Source: Chondrosia reniformis (taxonomy: Eukaryota; Porifera; Demospongiae; Chondrillida; Chondrillidae). Taken from it: 64,000 nt of DNA. The stretch covers positions 4,092,001-4,156,000 of the forward strand of contig OX359201.1 of NCBI GenBank assembly GCA_947172415.1, in the 5' to 3' direction. Positions within the stretch are counted from its first letter, which is position 1; every line of letters begins with the position of its first letter. This document shows, one piece after another, positions 38,291-52,100 of the stretch. A program made the translations under genes and the position numbers. The notes under the pieces were generated by a model that was not told where the DNA came from, did not search any database, and saw only the letters and a program-made list of their open reading frames with translations.

Positions 38291-39505
38291 TACCTGACCT
38301 GGCCCAGATAGTGACCCTTAATTTATATACGTAGATCTGCTTGCTTGTTTAGAAACTTCATTAGAAACCTATAGATAGTTGGCATACAAATGGTACCTAC
38401 AGTGTTCCTTGATTAAAACTGCACTAAGCCCCCAGTCAGCAATGTTCACTAGGTGCTTAACAATATCATCCAAAAATGGTTAACTTTTAAAATGTTTGAA
38501 TTCAAGGGATGAAAAAGTTTCATTCGAGTGTAAATGTCAGAACTGTTATTATACCAAGGAACACCTAACTCTGGAAAGCTGGTAGAAAGGGTATACTACA
38601 AAGCAAACCAGATACACCTGTACCTGTATCAGATATATACATCATACACTGCCCTATACATATACGTATAGTGGCTGATTCGAATAATTTGGATGCTAAA
38701 GCATCCAGAAGAACGTATACTTACATAGGGTATTTGCACTGCTTATAAATATGTATTATATGTACGGAGTTAAAAATGATTTATAGCAGCAAAAGATTCA
38801 CTAAAATCATATACACCATTTCTTAGATGCTATGCCTACTCTGTAAAAAGTCTATAGGGAACTAAACCTATAGATACAGATTAGGATACTAGTTAAAGTC
38901 TCTTGCTTATCATATAAATATGTACTTTAGTAAATTGATTACTAGTGATGGTTATATATCAAAAATGTTTCCTAGGTCTGCAATTTGTCTTTTTAAGCAT
39001 AAATATATAGATGTCACTAATTGACAGTTCGGTAACAAATATTGTCAAATCATTAACTACTGCTTGTGGCTGCTTCAAGGCAGGATATTCTCTTAGCTTT
39101 TAAATTGAAACTTTAACAATTATAGTGATTTATATATAAACTTAGTTGAGTCTTATATAGCATGTATAGATCACGAGCATCAGGGATGTGACAAAACAAT
39201 ATAAGCCGCCCTCTGCGGAAGCACCTCAAGCTTTGAACCAGCTATCATCAGTATCCTCTCCATATATGTAGACAAACAATGTTAACCAAGATATATAACC
39301 TGACTCAGTTGGCCTCTGTTAATAAGATGTCAGTCAGCAGACATGACTCCCTGTATTGCTCGTCTGATATAGATAGTATTACTTGTTCCTGTGATTATAT
39401 TAATCAATGTACATTCACACAAAGTCAATGCCATGAAAAAATCATGCAGTTCAAAGAATATATAGCTAATACTTAATAGTTACATATGTATAGCGAGTTA
39501 CTACA
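38291..39505. other. Intergenic between sacsin-like genes A and B
   Basis: About 1.2 kb between the start of A and the PARP-domain stop of B. No coding similarity to the missing N-terminal part of A is visible on the minus strand. It should hold the promoter of A and the 3' UTR of B, but no defined motif can be pointed out. Confidence 0.5.
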
Positions 39506-40128
39506 CTAAAAATGTTGCTTGGGCAAAACATAGGTAATGAGGTACTCTGGATAGGCAAGGTATGGTTCATAAGTAATGTAAACTTGGGAACCTTGCAGAG
39601 TAGATGTGACACTATTGTATCTTCTCTCCACTGTTTCTCCTTGAGATTTTGGTCTAAGAGGTGGTAGGCTGTAATTTGTGGGGGATTCTTGATAGAAACA
39701 GGCACCTGGCAAGACCCGTGCAACTAATAATTGATAGTAGGATCTCGATTTATCTAAACAATATGCATAATGATAGTATGAATAATGTGAATTCATAGCA
39801 AAGTAATTTCCAGCTCCAAATAATCCAATATTACTGTGTCTTTGATCAAATCCAATTGCATCTCTATATATTTTACTTGGTTCAGTACCTCCTGTGCCGT
39901 GGAAGGCAAGGACTTCTTCAGAAAACCCTTGCTCTTCTAAATCTTTCTTTTTTGCTTGAAAATGTCTCCAAATGGCAGTATTTTGTATGCGCTCAATCTC
40001 TAAAATGTCAATGCCTGGGACTGACTTATGAAAAAGTGTTTTTATCCTGAAATATTCAGAACTTTCTGGGTTGACAATGAAAACACTACAGTCGTCTTGC
40101 TGTTCTTTATCCCAGTGCTCTGGAATTT
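39506..40128 (-). other. PARP catalytic domain exon of gene B
   Basis: About 207 residues, collinear with the gene A domain and equally placed after HEPN. Visible features: IPEHW start, IERIQNTAIWRHFQ, VLAFHGT, GLFGAGNYFA, LLVARVLPGAC, YNSV, YEPYLAYPEYLITY. The PARP1 Glu988 position is Val, giving an H-Y-V triad. It ends KQHF and TAG. Confidence 0.9.
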
Positions 40129-43100
40129 CTACATTAGGATGATAGGTAATGGTATAGTATATATACGTATATATATGTACTTCGTACAGACTCCTAGGCA
40201 TACTGTATAACTAAATATCTCATATATTAACCTACCTCCATCTCCAAAATATTTGGGCATTGCAGCATTTACTACTAATGGATTATCAGGTAGTTTAAAA
40301 TATTCCTTGAAACAGTTTATTCTTGAAATCACTTTTAAGATATTGAAAGCAGCAAAATGAATACTCTTTGCCATTTGTGCAGTGTGTGTTAACACTGGAG
40401 GCAAATTTTCTTGAGGGAAGCGACAGCAGGATCCATGTCTACTAACTTGAAGCACATTATCTCTAATGTTTTGATCTTTCATCTCATTTGGACAGTTAGC
40501 ATGTACTGTTAATTTCTGGAGCAATTCTACAATATTTCTAGATGATGATAATTCGTTTTCTAGACCACAGATGGCTAAGAAAATGGCTTTTAAGCCTTTC
40601 TCAATAATTTCATGAGAATAGAAGCATACTACATATGAAAATGAACAATTAGTGTCACTCTTCAATAGGTGGGCTATTAAATTTAGTTCACTACTGGCTT
40701 GTACCAAATACATTTTGGCACTCTCTTTATCAAGCTGCGGTTCTTTTTTTTGTGATATCAGTGGACTAGACCAATTAGGACTCCACCATGCTCTTGCTGC
40801 TGATGGAACTGAAGTAGATTGCCTAGACACACTGGCTCCTGAATGGCAAACATAGTTAGGCATAAGTGGTCTGTCATGATGTATGCTTGGAAATACAGAA
40901 GAAGATGAAGAACCTGGTTGACAGATTGCTTGAGGTAGGTTTGATAATACTGGGCTAGAAGGTAGAAGCCTTTCCCTCATTGTGCTTATAGCTTTTAATG
41001 ACTGCTCATCACCTTCTCTCTCTTTAAATGCCTTAAGTAAAATTTCACTCAGCAATTTAAATGATCTTGTACCTTCTTCATTGAATTTTGATTGGCAAAT
41101 AAAATATAGTTGAAAGATGAGTCTTTCAATCACAAAGCGCTTTTGTAGATTATCCAAATTGTGTATTGTACTCAATACAGTACTAAAATAGGATTTAAAC
41201 TGGTTTTCACTTAGTGGTATTGAAAGAATGATTACTTTCTCCAATTCTTTAGTTGAAATGATACATGTTTGTTGGTAGATCAAGGATGTTAAATGCCTTT
41301 TCTGTTCTTTTGAAAGAAACTTACAAATTAAAAGTGAATTCATTTCAGAAGATACCACATTTACAGAGTCAGTTAATGATAACTCAATTGTAGGTGGGAA
41401 AGGGGGAATATTGGTAGAGTGGATAACTTTTTCAACTTTGGCCAGCTGCATTTTCCCATTTTCAGCACAATAGAGAACTTCTTCATTAGGCCTATAGTTA
41501 CCCATGATTAGCATGTCAATATCATCTTTTAAAGCAGCATCAAGCTTAAAAAAACCTTTGGTAACATTTGGTACATAAATTGCAATTTGCAAATTGTTTA
41601 AGGCAGTGCTAATCTCATCAGGATAAGTACATTTAATGATTGCTTGAAGATGGAAGTCATTCACTAAATTACCTGTCAACTTTGAAACTTCTTTTACAAC
41701 ACTTGTTAATAGATCCTCCGATTTAGAGTTAGGCTTTTGATGGAAAACAACATGCAGTTTGCTTTTATCATCATCAAGGTGACACATTTTTGTGCCACCA
41801 GAAATTTTGCTTCCCCTAAATGTCAATTGAGTTTCAATTTTTCGAACACAACATATTTCAAGTTGTTGAATGCATTGTACAACACTCTTATGCTCTTCAC
41901 CCAGAGGCTCACCATTAAGCTTATGGCTCATAACTCTTAAAAGTCCAGTAGCAAATTCTTCAGACCTTATCAAATTTCGAAAGGTCAAGAGTAAACTGCA
42001 TCCAAGGGCTCGTTTTCTTAGCTTGGCAAAGGCTTCATTTGGACAATCATTGTAAGGATCATTTAGTACAGATCGATCTAATTCTTCTATAACTAAATTT
42101 GAAAGTTTAGGAATCTTTAAGCAAGAAGGCAAACCTAATTCTCCTGTAGACAAGGGAGGAGGCATCATGGCATAGACAATTTCAATAGACTTATTCTGCA
42201 AACGACTCTTAATCCAAGGATCATCGTTTAAGATTAAATGTTTGCTGTTGACAAGCAGTCCCTTATCTGAAGGCAAAAATATACAATTGCCTGTATTGAT
42301 ATAACTTTCAACCATGACACATTCACTTTCCTTATTACGAAGCAAGGTAACAAAATCATGATAAGCAGCAACCACAGCATTATAGCAATTAGGATTACAC
42401 ATATCAACATCTCTTAAGGACATCAAAAGCTCAATGTAATGTAGAGCGTTAATGTTCTCTTCCACTCCAATATTTTCTAAAAATGCTCTAAATTCAGGGC
42501 CACGTAGATATCTTGGTAAAGGTGACAGTAAATGACTGTATGCTTTTTCCACTTGAGCATGTTGAACAAAATTCCTGCCATGCATCATTTTAAAATCAAC
42601 AAAATCTTCTGATGGAACATATAAGCATGGGATATTACTAAGTTGATCAACATCACTTCTGTTTTTAGCATTTTTGGATAACCAAGAATAATGCACAGAA
42701 AACAGTTTTTCTAGTTGTTTCAGGGCATTTGTAGTGGTAGCCTCATAAGGCAGAAAGCATTCAGATACAGCATTAATTAAACTCAATAAGTTACTCATAA
42801 CAGACTGCAATGATGGTGTTTTAATGTTTAGAGCTGTGTATACTTCTGTTAATAACTGAGCATTTTTTTGTAAGCCGTGGGGAATAAATTCTCTGGAACT
42901 CACAATCACTGCTTCACAGAGTGAGGATAGCAAAGCATTGCCATTATCACATGTAACTGATTTGGAAAAAGCTACATACTTTGGCTTTGTTGTAAGATCA
43001 AGCTTAAAACCCAAAGCTCTAAATATCTCATTATAGTCTTCTGGATAACAAACAGGAACAAAAGGTATTTTGCAGATTTTTGAAAGAAGGGATAGCAAAG

Positions 43101-46100
43101 CTGCCCAGTCATTATCATTCGTAGACAATAATGCTCCATTAATACGTTCATTTAGTGATTTCAAAAGAAATTTACACTTTTTAGCTTCAACAGGGGCTTG
43201 TGATGTTTTGACAGCCAATTCGATCCAATCATCATTATCTACTGTAGTCCTTAAGCCTATTAGTCTTAGAATTTTCAGGATGTCACCCTTGGCCCAAATC
43301 TGTGGTGGAAATTTTTCATTTGGTAAAAAAGTATTTAAGAACTCGTTTTGGGGATCAAAGAAATCATTTGGAGTAAAAAGTGAATTAGTACAACCAGTTT
43401 TTGGTATAAAATGTAGCAGTGATAGCAATGATTTGGAGTTTGAAAAGATCTGAAAGTGGTCATTGTACAGGTATTTCAGATAATCAATTTTGTCTTCACA
43501 CATGAACATATTCTCTGCAAAACCATATGGAAATATAATTTGTTTATAAAGTTCTTCCATACTGAGAGCTGTAATTCCAACTTTCTTGTAAAAAGGTTTG
43601 CATTCTGTCAAGAAGCGACATAAAGTTATACTGCCAGAATTATGCAATTGAGCAAGAGCCAAACCATGTTTTGGTAACTGTTCACATTCAATGTAAAACA
43701 TGTTAGGAGTTTCTTGAGATACAAGTTCTCCATATTTGATAGTTAGATGAAGTTTTAATTTCCTTAAAGTAGAAAGGTGACTATGGAAATCTTCACAAGA
43801 TTGGACAAATGTTATGAAACTAGTAGCATCTGCTGCAGTGTTAGTATAATTGTCTGGAAGCCTGTGGCTATCAAGAACAGTTAATACTTGCTCAGGAACA
43901 TCAGGATTGGCAAGATAGGGTTTCAGTGTTTCTTTCAAAATCCCTATTCTATCATGGATTTCCTTAGTTCCTAGTAGACTCTTATATTCCAAAATTGGTA
44001 ATCTTAAGTTTTGCAAGAGTTTTATTACATTATAGTCTGATAAAAGATGTTTTCCTTCTTTCGGTGAGTAAAGAACACCATTACTAGCAGGAATTAAACT
44101 TATTTCATTGAGTATACCTAAAGCATCCACAGTTTTAAAGTGGTCAGAACAAAGGAGAAATTTCCATAATAAGGTCACTAATTCTTCATACTTTACAAAT
44201 ATTGCTGGAACAGTGGGCAATTCAATATGTTCAGCAACAAATTTGACATCTAAAGGGATAACAATCTTTAGCTTGATGTATTCCTGTAATAACCTTTGAT
44301 CTTTGCTTTTCCCAGATTTCAAAAAAAATGGAGATACAAAGTGTCTATTGTAATGCTTTGGTAAGAGATTCAAAAAATCACAAGTATAGAGAGGTTTTAG
44401 TAAGTTGACTATGGTGAGGTCATTGTTAGCATCAAGTAGACAAGGTAGACCATCAACTTCAGAGCTTTCTTCCACATCTAGCAACAAGAAACTAGCTACT
44501 CCAATTAAGTTATCCTTTAGAAGTTCCTTGTGCTTTGTCCAATTTTTCATTTCACGAAAGTATTGCCGTACTACAGTTGGTACTATTTTTAAATCAGTAA
44601 TAGTAGGAATTACAAGTGACAGTTTATCATACAGTTTAATTGGAGCTCTGGTAATGTTCATACCTAAAGCTATTAGCACCTCTCGAAGTGAATTATCTTT
44701 ATAGTCATAAAATCAACCCTTTCCTTCATGATGGGAACTTTGGGTAAGAGCTAGCCATGAGACCCTGCTTTCCTTACCACGTCCCCTATCAGAAAGCAAT
44801 ATCTCCATCTCATTGGTTAACAAAATATTGAAGTATTCATAGGGCAAATCCTTTAGGATTTGGGGACCAAGATCTGTTCCTGGAAGACTACACAATAGTA
44901 GACTATAAAACCATTTTATGGAATCACTGTGACCATCAACCTTACATCGACAGTGTAGTATCAGATTTTTTAAAGCAAGTGGTAAAATATTTTTAACTAA
45001 TGATAAATTCCAGTTGCTTTGTATATCAATAAAACGTCTTGAAGTATCAAGAATGAAATCTCCATTAATGAATAGTGGAAAATCTAACTTTACTGGTAAA
45101 GGTAATGATGAAGATAAGCATCCTTCTACTGAAGTGCAATTATTAGCTGTAGCAACTGCAATAATTGGCAAGACCTTATTTCTTTCATATTCTTCCTGTG
45201 TTACTCTCCAATCTATTAGTTCACTACCGCCAAATAGTTTACTAACAGTCCAACTTGGTGGCACAAAGTGGTGGGAGGCAGGATATTTTGTCCTTTTCTT
45301 AACTGCTGGCTCAGCATACATAACTACTTCAGAAGTACAGTCACAGCAAGGCAAGTCTTTGAACATACCCTTTAGTTTCATATTAGCATGGACTACAGAT
45401 ACGCTTTGGTCAAAATCAACATTGTTTGAATCCTGATATATAGTTGTCATAGACCAACTTAACTCTTTTCTAATTTTTCCTTTAGAATTGATCTCAAGGT
45501 AAGATAATCGCTTTATGTTCTTTAAGAAAAGTAGTAGAGAATGGGCATGTTCATGTAATCTGAGAGATAGCATTTGTAGCTTTTGAATAGTCATACATTC
45601 TCCTTCAATAAGAGTTGTTTTAATAGAATTGGGAGGACAGCGAGTCAATGGCAGTCTAAAAACAACATAACCTTTAGGCCAAGGTTTGGCATGGGTAGCC
45701 TCTTCTAAGCAACCAGGTAGTATCTTTGTAGCATCTTTTAGTAGAGAACTTAGAAATGGCTTAAACTGATCAGAAAAGCACTCAGTTGCATTCCTACCGT
45801 CTTTCATTTTTTGAAGTTTTAATCTTCGACCTCGTTTTTGTTGCGTGGCAAAAAGATTCTTGGTCAGAAAAGATTCATTTGGGTCGAAAACACAAAAGTC
45901 TTCAGGAACTCCATCTTTACCATATGAAACAAACTGTGGGCAGTCTGTCACATGGTATGCAACATTGAATCCTATTCCAAAGCGTCCTATTTTATCAGCA
46001 TCTTCTCTTTTGGTACCCAACCCAAGTTGAGATATACCTTTAAAGTCCTCTTCTTCAAACTTTCGATTATTTACTACTAATAAAGAAGGAACTTTCTGTA

Positions 46101-49100
46101 AGAGCTTCCAGTCTGGAGAATTTTCACTGAGAGACTGATCAGGATAATTACAGCTATGATCTAGAATGAAGGCAATTTCAGTGGCTTCTGCATCATCTGC
46201 ATTCTGAATAAACTCCTTAAAAATAGTAACATCTGCTTTGTATTGTTTCAGTAAATTATTTAGTCTAATCACCAAAGGTTCATGTTGCTCAAATTCATCC
46301 TCCTCAGCAAAGCTAGCATCAACCACATCATCTAAAATAACTTCTAATAGATCCCTAACACCAATGTATTTAGCTTCATTTTTGGATATTGATGGGTGTA
46401 GAATAAATGTAGTATCTAAACGCTGCAATATTTTTGCTAAGTTTTTATGAAATTTGTTAATTATATCTTCTTTACTGATTAAGTTTTTGCAGTTCCTTAT
46501 TATATTTTTCTCATCGGGTAAGTAATATTCATGGTCACTATTACATTCTTTACAAATTATTGAAACTAAATCCCTTAAAAAAGTAACAATTTCATCATTT
46601 GTACTTTTACCATTAAAATCATTGTAGATATCTTTCATTACTTTGGAGGCTCTTTCTGATGTAACTGAACAAGGCATTCCAGTAAGTATAAATAGATCTG
46701 AAAACTGAGAGTACTTTTTACACAACTTAATCATGTAAGGATAGCAATCCCTGATACCCTTCACGCTAAGGGACATCATTTGAGCAGGTTTTAAGAAATG
46801 GTTTCCTTGCCATATAAAGGGTAGAGTACATGAAAGCACATGACTAATTTGCTCACATGATTCTTCTGAAGTCATTTTCTCATTGATGAAACTGTATATA
46901 CTAACCATGCATTCATTTAGTAATGCAATGTCTTCACTGGTCAGTACTTTTTCTGTACAATAGTGGACAATTATGCTAAGATGTTTCAAGACATCATCCA
47001 ATGAGGGGCTAGTTAGAAAAACAAAATGTGAAAAAGACCTTGTTATAGATTTGTCTAGAACAGGAGCTAAGCTGAAAACCAGGCTTTTACAGTCAGGGTG
47101 ATATATCTTGGATGGTGAGCAGAAGGACATTCCTTCAAACCAAGGCAAGGTACAGCCTGTCTTCTTTTTCAAAACTGGCAGGAATGGTATGTCAGAAAGA
47201 TGCTTCATCAATTCTTCAGCTGTTGATATATTATGAGACAAATGTCTGTCAATATATTCTGTTAACAATTCACAAAAAATGACTGCATTCTCTTCATAAA
47301 CAACTTTTCTTGCTCTACTGATTACATCTTTATTTGACATATATCTTTCTGGCATGCCTATAGTATGTAGAGATTCTCTTAACTGTTTTTTTGCAAGAAA
47401 AGTTTGAATAGGGAATCTTTCCTCACCAAGAGAAAAAAGTTTACAAAGGGGGCTATCTTTATGGCTTGAGATTAACTTAGATGGATACTGCAATTTTCCA
47501 TTAGGCTCACAAGGTATGCACTGGGTAGTCTTCATCTCTTCAAGTAGATCTGTACTGGATTCCATTAAGTATTTCAAATGATGTAAATGTTTAAGTACAA
47601 AATAAATTTGTTCTTGCACAAGTTGATTACTGAAGTTAGCTAATTGAGGCAAAAGAACGTTTATATAGTACTTATGCACAGATATTTGGGACAAAGCATG
47701 ATGTTGAATCATTTTTGGAAGATCTGCAACATTGTAATTTTGTTGAACCAAAACATTTCTGATTGATGGTCTAATGTTTTTAAATATGTCATCATTAAAG
47801 GGAGTATCAAGAACCACAATATCCTTAAAAGGCGACCACTGACCTCCGTTAAGTTGACTCCAACTTAACTGTTTTTCACTCAGAGCCATTTGTGTCTTAA
47901 AGGAATCTTTAAGAATTTTACTTAAGGGATGGGTGCTTTCAACAGAAAAAGGCCATATATTGTAAAATTTTCTCAGAAAATAATCATCTATATTTCCATT
48001 TTCCTTTCCAAGATATACTAATAACACCAACAGAGCATCTGTCAGTAGCTCCATTATGAGAACTCTATTCCAAGAAAGAAAGTTGGTATCTTCATCAATT
48101 TCAGTCAGACTTCTTCTATCTTTAGACACTTTGAAATGTCCATTAACTAAAAAGCCATTTTCAATAGTTATTGGCAGTGGTAAATAGCAAAATATTTGAC
48201 CTTTTGTTAGGGGGCAAGGTATGCACGTAAACTCCCTTTGTATAATAGGTATGGCAACTTCAGCACAATGCATAGAATTGTGCATATATATATCATTGGA
48301 CTTTTTCATCCTGTCTACACTGCAGTAAGAAGATACTAGCCACTGTTTTTCTATTGTTGGCTGATTTGAATGTGTTTGAACTTGTATAGTAAACGTTTTT
48401 GTATGTGCTGTTTCCTTTGCATTGGGAGTTACAACACCATTACATAAAACTCCTTTCTTCTGAACAGAGAGAAGTAGTGTAGGTTTGCTTACTTTTTGTT
48501 TGCTATTAATTTCATAGAGTTCGATTTTCTGTACATGTCGAAGGAAAATAAGCAAAACATCAGCTTGTGAAACAAAATTGGCTTTCAGCTCTGCTACTTT
48601 TGCAGTATCATACATTGCCTTAGAGATTAAACTATTATCACTCATTGCTTTTGATCTAAAAGGAAAGCGAAACAATGTACCCCTATAGCCTTCAGGATCC
48701 ATGTTGCTCAGCATATTACAACCAAAAATGTTTTCAAATGGAGCCAATTGACCCTTATAGCACTCTTTCATGTCAATCAATTCCTCAACAAAATTTATTG
48801 AAATTCCTGGTAATTCTGTTACCCCTTTCAAGAAATATAGATGTGGATCAAATGTTACAAGACGATCCCTACTCACAAGGCTTGGGACGTCTGTCATGTT
48901 GTAAACTGCACAGAAACCAAGACCAAACTGACCAATTTTATCTGTCTCTTTAGATTTTGTAGCCCCACCAAGTTCGCAGAGATTTTCAAAGTCTTCATCA
49001 CTGAATACACTATTGTTATAAGCACAGAGTGCAGGTCCCTGCCAGTGTTTCATTTCTTTGGTAAATAAATATTCTTTTGGATGTGTCCTCCAGTCAATTA

Positions 49101-52100
49101 AAAATTTGACCTCTGTAGCTCCAGCATCATCAGCATTCTGAATCAACTCTTTGAAGACATCTATATCATCCTTGTAATCAGTTACAATATTATGCAGTCG
49201 CCTAGTTAGTGGCTCTCTTTGTCCATATTCTTTTGACTTAACCTTTAATCCTTTTGGTGATGCTATTTTAGATGATACCGGAGGAATATGGAAGGCTTTA
49301 GCTAAAAATGCTGGAACATCATCATGAACAAACTTAAAGCGTTCTGGTAAATGTTTACTCCTTTTAATCCATTGCTGATCATCATATACACACTTACAGG
49401 CCATTTCTAACTTTCCTTCTCTAAGAGGAAACAAAACATTCTCCCGGACTACTCTTGGACCTGTTTTTAAATACTTCAATATTTTTAGAATAACTTCAAT
49501 GTCAAACCTATTTTTTTCCTTCATTTCATTTAAAACTGCTTCACAGTCTACAAAGTCTAGCTGATCCTTCACTTTTAGTGCTCTCCACAAGTCATTGTAT
49601 TTAGTCAAGCACTCCAAATCCAACCGAGTTCTTCGAAATGGTGAGAGTGAGCAAATAACCATTTCTGGATGCTTTAGTGCTACTTTCTGAGAAGTAATAA
49701 ATGTTCCATTCATTTGGTCCCATATAAATGCCTCACCTTTAAGATGTAACAGTAGCTTATTTGCAATTTCAGAACCATTTGGACACCCCAGCTCCTTATT
49801 AAAGTATGAATAGATTTCAGCAATGCTCTCTGTAACAAGAACCTTATCTTCCTCTGTTGGTTGTATATCACTTATCCATGCAATTAATTTCTTTAGATGT
49901 TGTAAGACATCTTCGAGTGAGGGATCCGGCTTCAAGTCAAGGATATCCTCACACTCAGACGGTACACTTGAGCTGAGTACATTGGAATGGCTGAACACCA
50001 GGTTGAAGTGTCTGTTGGGGTACAGTTTAGAAGCACACATGAATGCACTCCTTGTGTTTGGGTAGATGCCACTTTCACATCTTCTTTCAAGTGGTAAAAA
50101 AGGTATTTGTGAGAGCTGAACTGGAAAACTGCTAGAAACCACCACAATAGTATCACTAATTAAGTATTCAACTAAGTACTTGCTCCTGTCTAGGGCATCA
50201 TTGTGTAATCCGTTTTCCTCCAATTTCTGAACTGACTTTGCCCTCTCTAGTAAATCTTCTCCTTCTAGAAATTCATAAGTCATTCCCATTTCACGAAGAG
50301 TGAGAAGTATGCTTTCTTTTTGAAGTTGCTTACATGGAAATCTACCATCCTGCTCACTGTATAGTGAAGCCAACTTACACTTTGGGTCAATAAGCCTTTT
50401 TGGGTTGACAAGCTTATTCTCAGGAAGTATTGGTATACAGTCATTGCTAGTGAGTAACTTGTGTAGCCACTGATTGCTCTCAAAATGTATATAGTTTTCA
50501 AGCAGTATCTTCATTTGGTTGATAATATATGCAATGTCAACATAGGGTTCATCGATTTTAGGAAAGAGGCAATCTTGACAGTACTTTTCTACAGTCATCT
50601 CTTGGATTACACATTTTAAATCTAAAGAATTTAGTAGCCTTATCACATTTTTGGGTAATTGTGCAATATACTTTCTACACTCCTTCAACAGCTTAATACA
50701 ATCTTGTAGAATATCTTTAAAAGCTGGACTACTAAAGTCCATACTTAGTATACATATTTCTGAAATACTCCTCCAATGCTGATCTTCTGCAAACACTAGT
50801 GAATTAGTATCAGTACACAAGCACACTATGAATGCTTTCTGTAGAACATCTGAGAAAGCTCTACATTGGTTCACTGGCCAAAGTGCATAGAAACACTTTA
50901 AAAAATGTTGATTAGGACTTTCATATTTAAAGTACTCCAAAAGTTTAAACACAGCCACAGTAACTGCATCTTCAATCAGGACTCTGTTCCAGCTGTTAGG
51001 CTTGCTCCTGTCTTGAAGGTCTGTCAGACTTCGCCTGTCCTTTGATATGTCAAATATGCCATTGACAAGGAACTTTAGATCAGTGGAGATGGGAAGAGGA
51101 AGGAAACAACACAAGTGGCTGTTACTATAAGGAACAGGCACCAGCAGAGAACCTTCTACTCTAACGGGAACTGCAACTTCAGCAAATGGAGCAAAACCAT
51201 TTCCTCTCATCAGAACCTTCTCAGCCTTGTCCATGCATCTTCCTGTGACAAGCACAGAACTAGTGCACCAGGTAACTGAGTCCACCTCTTCACCCTGGAC
51301 ATGCTTCTCAATTGTACACTCTGAGAGTTGAGACTTTGTACTTGCTATGTCACCTAATGTGTAGCTGCTGAGAAGGGATTCCATCATAGGCCTTTCAATA
51401 AACTTGGAGACTGAGAACAGCCTCTTCATCTCTCCTAGAGGCTGGTCTTGTTTCAGCTCATAAAACTCAACAGATCGAACATGGCTGAGAAATACTAAAA
51501 GTGTATCTACTAATTTGCAGAAATTGTCCTTCATCTTTTCCACTTTATCAATATCAAACACTTCCTTGCTAATTTTACCTCCTACTGCCTGTCTAAATGG
51601 AAAACGGAAGAGAGTTCCCTCGAACCCATCTCCACTTGACAGGTTGCATCCAAAGACGCCCTGGTATGGTGCCAGCTGATTGGGACACTCTTGAAGGTTT
51701 TCCTTGCTCTCCACAAAGTCAACGCATATTCCGGGAGTATCAAAGTTTTCCATTACCTCTCTCAGGTATAACAGGCATGGATCAAAGATCGTCAGCTGAG
51801 TACGACTGACAAAACTGGGAACGTCAGTCAAGTGGTATGTGGAACAGAAGCCAAGCCCAAATCTTCCAATCTTGTTAGCCTTTTCTCTTTTAGTTGCCCC
51901 TCCAAGTGCACAAATGTTTTCAAAATCTTTGTCACTGAATACGCTATTATTGTAGGCACACAGGGCTGGACCCTGCCACCTCTTCATTTCATCTGTAAAG
52001 AGGTCTTCCTCTGGATGCCTCCTCCAGTCTAGCAGAAACTTTACTTCACTTGCTTCTGCATCGTCTGCATTTTGTACCAGTTCCTTGATCACATCTACAT

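Noticed and set aside
40129-44679. Treating the region downstream of the TGA as a separate gene
   Set aside because: The frame is identical on both sides, the first usable start would fall inside a conserved domain, and gene A is continuous there.
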